From positions 835,001 through 850,000 of the forward strand of contig NZ_AP014809.1 of the NCBI RefSeq assembly GCF_002355515.1: a DNA stretch of 15,000 nt, written 5' to 3'. The DNA is from Methylorubrum populi (GTDB lineage: Bacteria; Pseudomonadota; Alphaproteobacteria; Rhizobiales; Beijerinckiaceae). The notes below the pieces were generated by a model. It had not been told where the DNA came from and made no database searches. It was given only the letters and a program-made list of their open reading frames with translations. Shown one piece after another: positions 13,517 through 15,000 of this stretch (position 1 is its first letter; each line of letters opens with the position of its first letter). A program made the translations under genes and the position numbers.

Positions 13517-15000
13517 TCAGCGGTCGCGGCCGAGCAGCACCAGCCAGCCGATGCCGAGCATCGCTACGGTCATACCGATGATGACGAAGGCCGGCGTGCC
13601 GAGGTCGATCAGCCGCGGTGCGAGCTGGGTGGCGAAGGCCGCCACGACGAGGCCGACGGCGACCCGCGCCGCGCCGCGCTCGATGCCGCGCACCAGCTTG
13701 TCCATTCCCTTCAGCTCAATCTCGACGGTGACGCGCCCCTGCTTGAGCCGCACCAGCATGAGGTGGATCAGCGTCGGCAGTTCGGAGGCTGCGCCGTAGA
13801 GGCCGCTCCCGAGCGACTCCGCCTTGCGCATCAGCCCCCGCAGAGAGAACTGCGAGCGCATGCTCGCCCGCACGGTGGGCCCGGCGGCGGCGAACAGATC
13901 GAAACCCGGATCGAGCTGCCGCATCACGCCGTCGGCGGTGACGAGCCCCTTGAACAGGATCGCGAGATCGGTCGGCATCGCGAGGTCGTTCTCGCGCGCC
14001 ATGGTCATGAAGTCGGTGAGCACGAGCCCGAGATTGAGCGGGATCGAGGAATGGGCCTGCACGAAGTTCTGGGCGGACTGCTCCAGCTTGCTCAGGTCCG
14101 GGTTCGAGGTACCGGTCCAGTCGAGCAAGGTCGCCATCAGGCCGTCGACGTCCTGCTTGAGCATCGCGCCGATCAGGACGAGCAGTTGCTGACGCCGTTT
14201 CTGCGACAAACGTCCGACGATGCCGAAATCGATGAAGCCGATGCGGTTGCCGGGCAGGATCAGCAGGTTGCCGGGATGGGGGTCGGCATGGAACACGCCC
14301 TCGATCAGCGCCATGCGCAGGAAGGCGTCGCAGCCCTTCTGCGCCAGCGCCTTCTTGTCCGCATCCATCGCCCGCAGGGCGGCGGCGTCGTTCGGCGAGA
14401 TGCCGTGGATGAACTCTTGGACGAGCACCCGCTCGGAGCACCATTCCCAGAAGATTTTCGGGATAACGATGTCGTCGCGCCCGGCGAAGATTTCCGCGAT
14501 CATCTCGCAGTTGCGGGCCTCGTTGAGCAGGTCGAGCTCGCCGTTCAGACCGTTGGCGAGGTGGCGCATCTGCTCCTGAGGCTGGTAGCGGGCCATCTCC
14601 GGCCATTCCGCCTCGACGATGCGGGCGCCGTGCGCCATCAGCCGCAGGTCCGCCTCGATGATCTTGCGCAGGCCCGGCCGCAGGACCTTGACGACGACCT
14701 CCTCGCCGGAATGCAGGCGCGCCCGGTAGACCTGGGCGATCGAGGCGGACGCGATCGGGTTGAGATCGAACTCCGCGAACACCTCCTGGGGCGGCGCCCC
14801 GAGATCGGCCTCGAGTTGCGGGCCGATCAACGCCCACGGCACCGGTTTGACTTGGCTGTGCAGCTTCTCCAGCTCGTCGGTCCAGACCGGCGAGAGCAGG
14901 TCGGGCCGGCTTGCCAGGATCTGGCCGAACTTGATGAAGGTCGGCCCCAATGTCTCGATGGCGCGGCGCAGCCGCTCGGGCTGGGACAGCCGCGTGACGT
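13517..15000 (-). CDS. ubiB: UbiB/AarF (ABC1/ADCK) family atypical kinase, N-terminus beyond window
   Basis: About 494 residues are visible; the gene continues past 15000, since the frame is open (VTRLSQPERLRRAIETLGPT) and family members of about 510-550 aa start further upstream. Motifs: the KxGQ motif in FIKFGQILASRPDLL (near 14905-14940), the Ala-rich loop ASIAQVYRA that replaces the kinase glycine loop (around 14730-14760), HADPHPGN (14267-14290) and DFG (14223-14231). Two hydrophobic helices close the C-terminus (VAVGLVVAAFATQLA and FVIIGMTVAMLGIGWLVLLG), as in membrane-bound UbiB. The family acts in ubiquinone biosynthesis as an ATPase that helps extract lipid precursors from the membrane. 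It could be UbiB itself or a second AarF-type paralogue; no ubi genes are in the window. Confidence 0.85.
   Translation of the reverse strand, partial: VTRLSQPERLRRAIETLGPTFIKFGQILASRPDLLSPVWTDELEKLHSQVKPVPWALIGPQLEADLGAPPQEVFAEFDLNPIASASIAQVYRARLHSGEEVVVKVLRPGLRKIIEADLRLMAHGARIVEAEWPEMARYQPQEQMRHLANGLNGELDLLNEARNCEMIAEIFAGRDDIVIPKIFWEWCSERVLVQEFIHGISPNDAAALRAMDADKKALAQKGCDAFLRMALIEGVFHADPHPGNLLILPGNRIGFIDFGIVGRLSQKRRQQLLVLIGAMLKQDVDGLMATLLDWTGTSNPDLSKLEQSAQNFVQAHSSIPLNLGLVLTDFMTMARENDLAMPTDLAILFKGLVTADGVMRQLDPGFDLFAAAGPTVRASMRSQFSLRGLMRKAESLGSGLYGAASELPTLIHLMLVRLKQGRVTVEIELKGMDKLVRGIERGAARVAVGLVVAAFATQLAPRLIDLGTPAFVIIGMTVAMLGIGWLVLLGRDR

Overview
The window looks like chromosomal DNA of a high-GC alphaproteobacterium, most likely a Methylobacterium/Methylorubrum-type member of the Hyphomicrobiales. 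This is inferred from the very GC-rich third codon positions, the PriA and UbiB sequence types, the GC-tolerant RBS/start usage (ATG, GTG and TTG) and the mix of short-chain dehydrogenases. It was not tested by any database search. No rRNA, tRNA, CRISPR array, transposase or phage gene was seen.

Left part (1-3249). A minus-strand alpha/beta hydrolase, cut by the window edge, is translationally coupled (GTGA overlap) to a LysR-type regulator. Divergent from the regulator are a small tautomerase with the N-terminal proline and then an HcaT-like MFS transporter. The 119-bp divergent spacer carries a perfect 10-bp inverted repeat and a TTC-N9-GAA LysR box, so this looks like a regulator/target pair.

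Middle (3250-6900). Primosomal helicase priA is followed by a small SpoIIAA-like STAS/SEC14 protein whose TTG start has a clear ribosome binding site and a TATAAT box on the priA stop codon. A converging secreted 126-aa protein ends at a good intrinsic terminator. Next comes an AT-richer stretch (about 6480-6730) with one possible 45-codon Cys-rich ORF and otherwise nothing recognisable.

Right part (6901-13416). This is a dense cluster of redox and stress-type genes in two divergent arms. The leftward arm, in transcription order, is a FUSC-family six-helix membrane protein, a zinc alcohol dehydrogenase (FDH-like), an isochorismatase-type cysteine hydrolase, an SDR with a C-terminal membrane anchor, and an 83-aa hypothetical protein. 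The rightward arm is a YghA/GSP39-like SDR, a second anchored SDR (a clear paralogue of the first) and a 59-aa helical protein. Several spacers hold strong stem-loops, and weak sigma-EcfG-like promoter matches lie ahead of the ADH and of the first rightward SDR. A general-stress-response or aldehyde/alcohol detoxification role is plausible but inferred. The window ends in a UbiB/AarF-type atypical kinase that runs off the right edge.

Most of the window is ordinary housekeeping or accessory metabolism. The points most worth following up are the Cys-rich small ORF at 6516-6653, the LysR operator, the paired tail-anchored SDRs and the structured intercistronic spacers.
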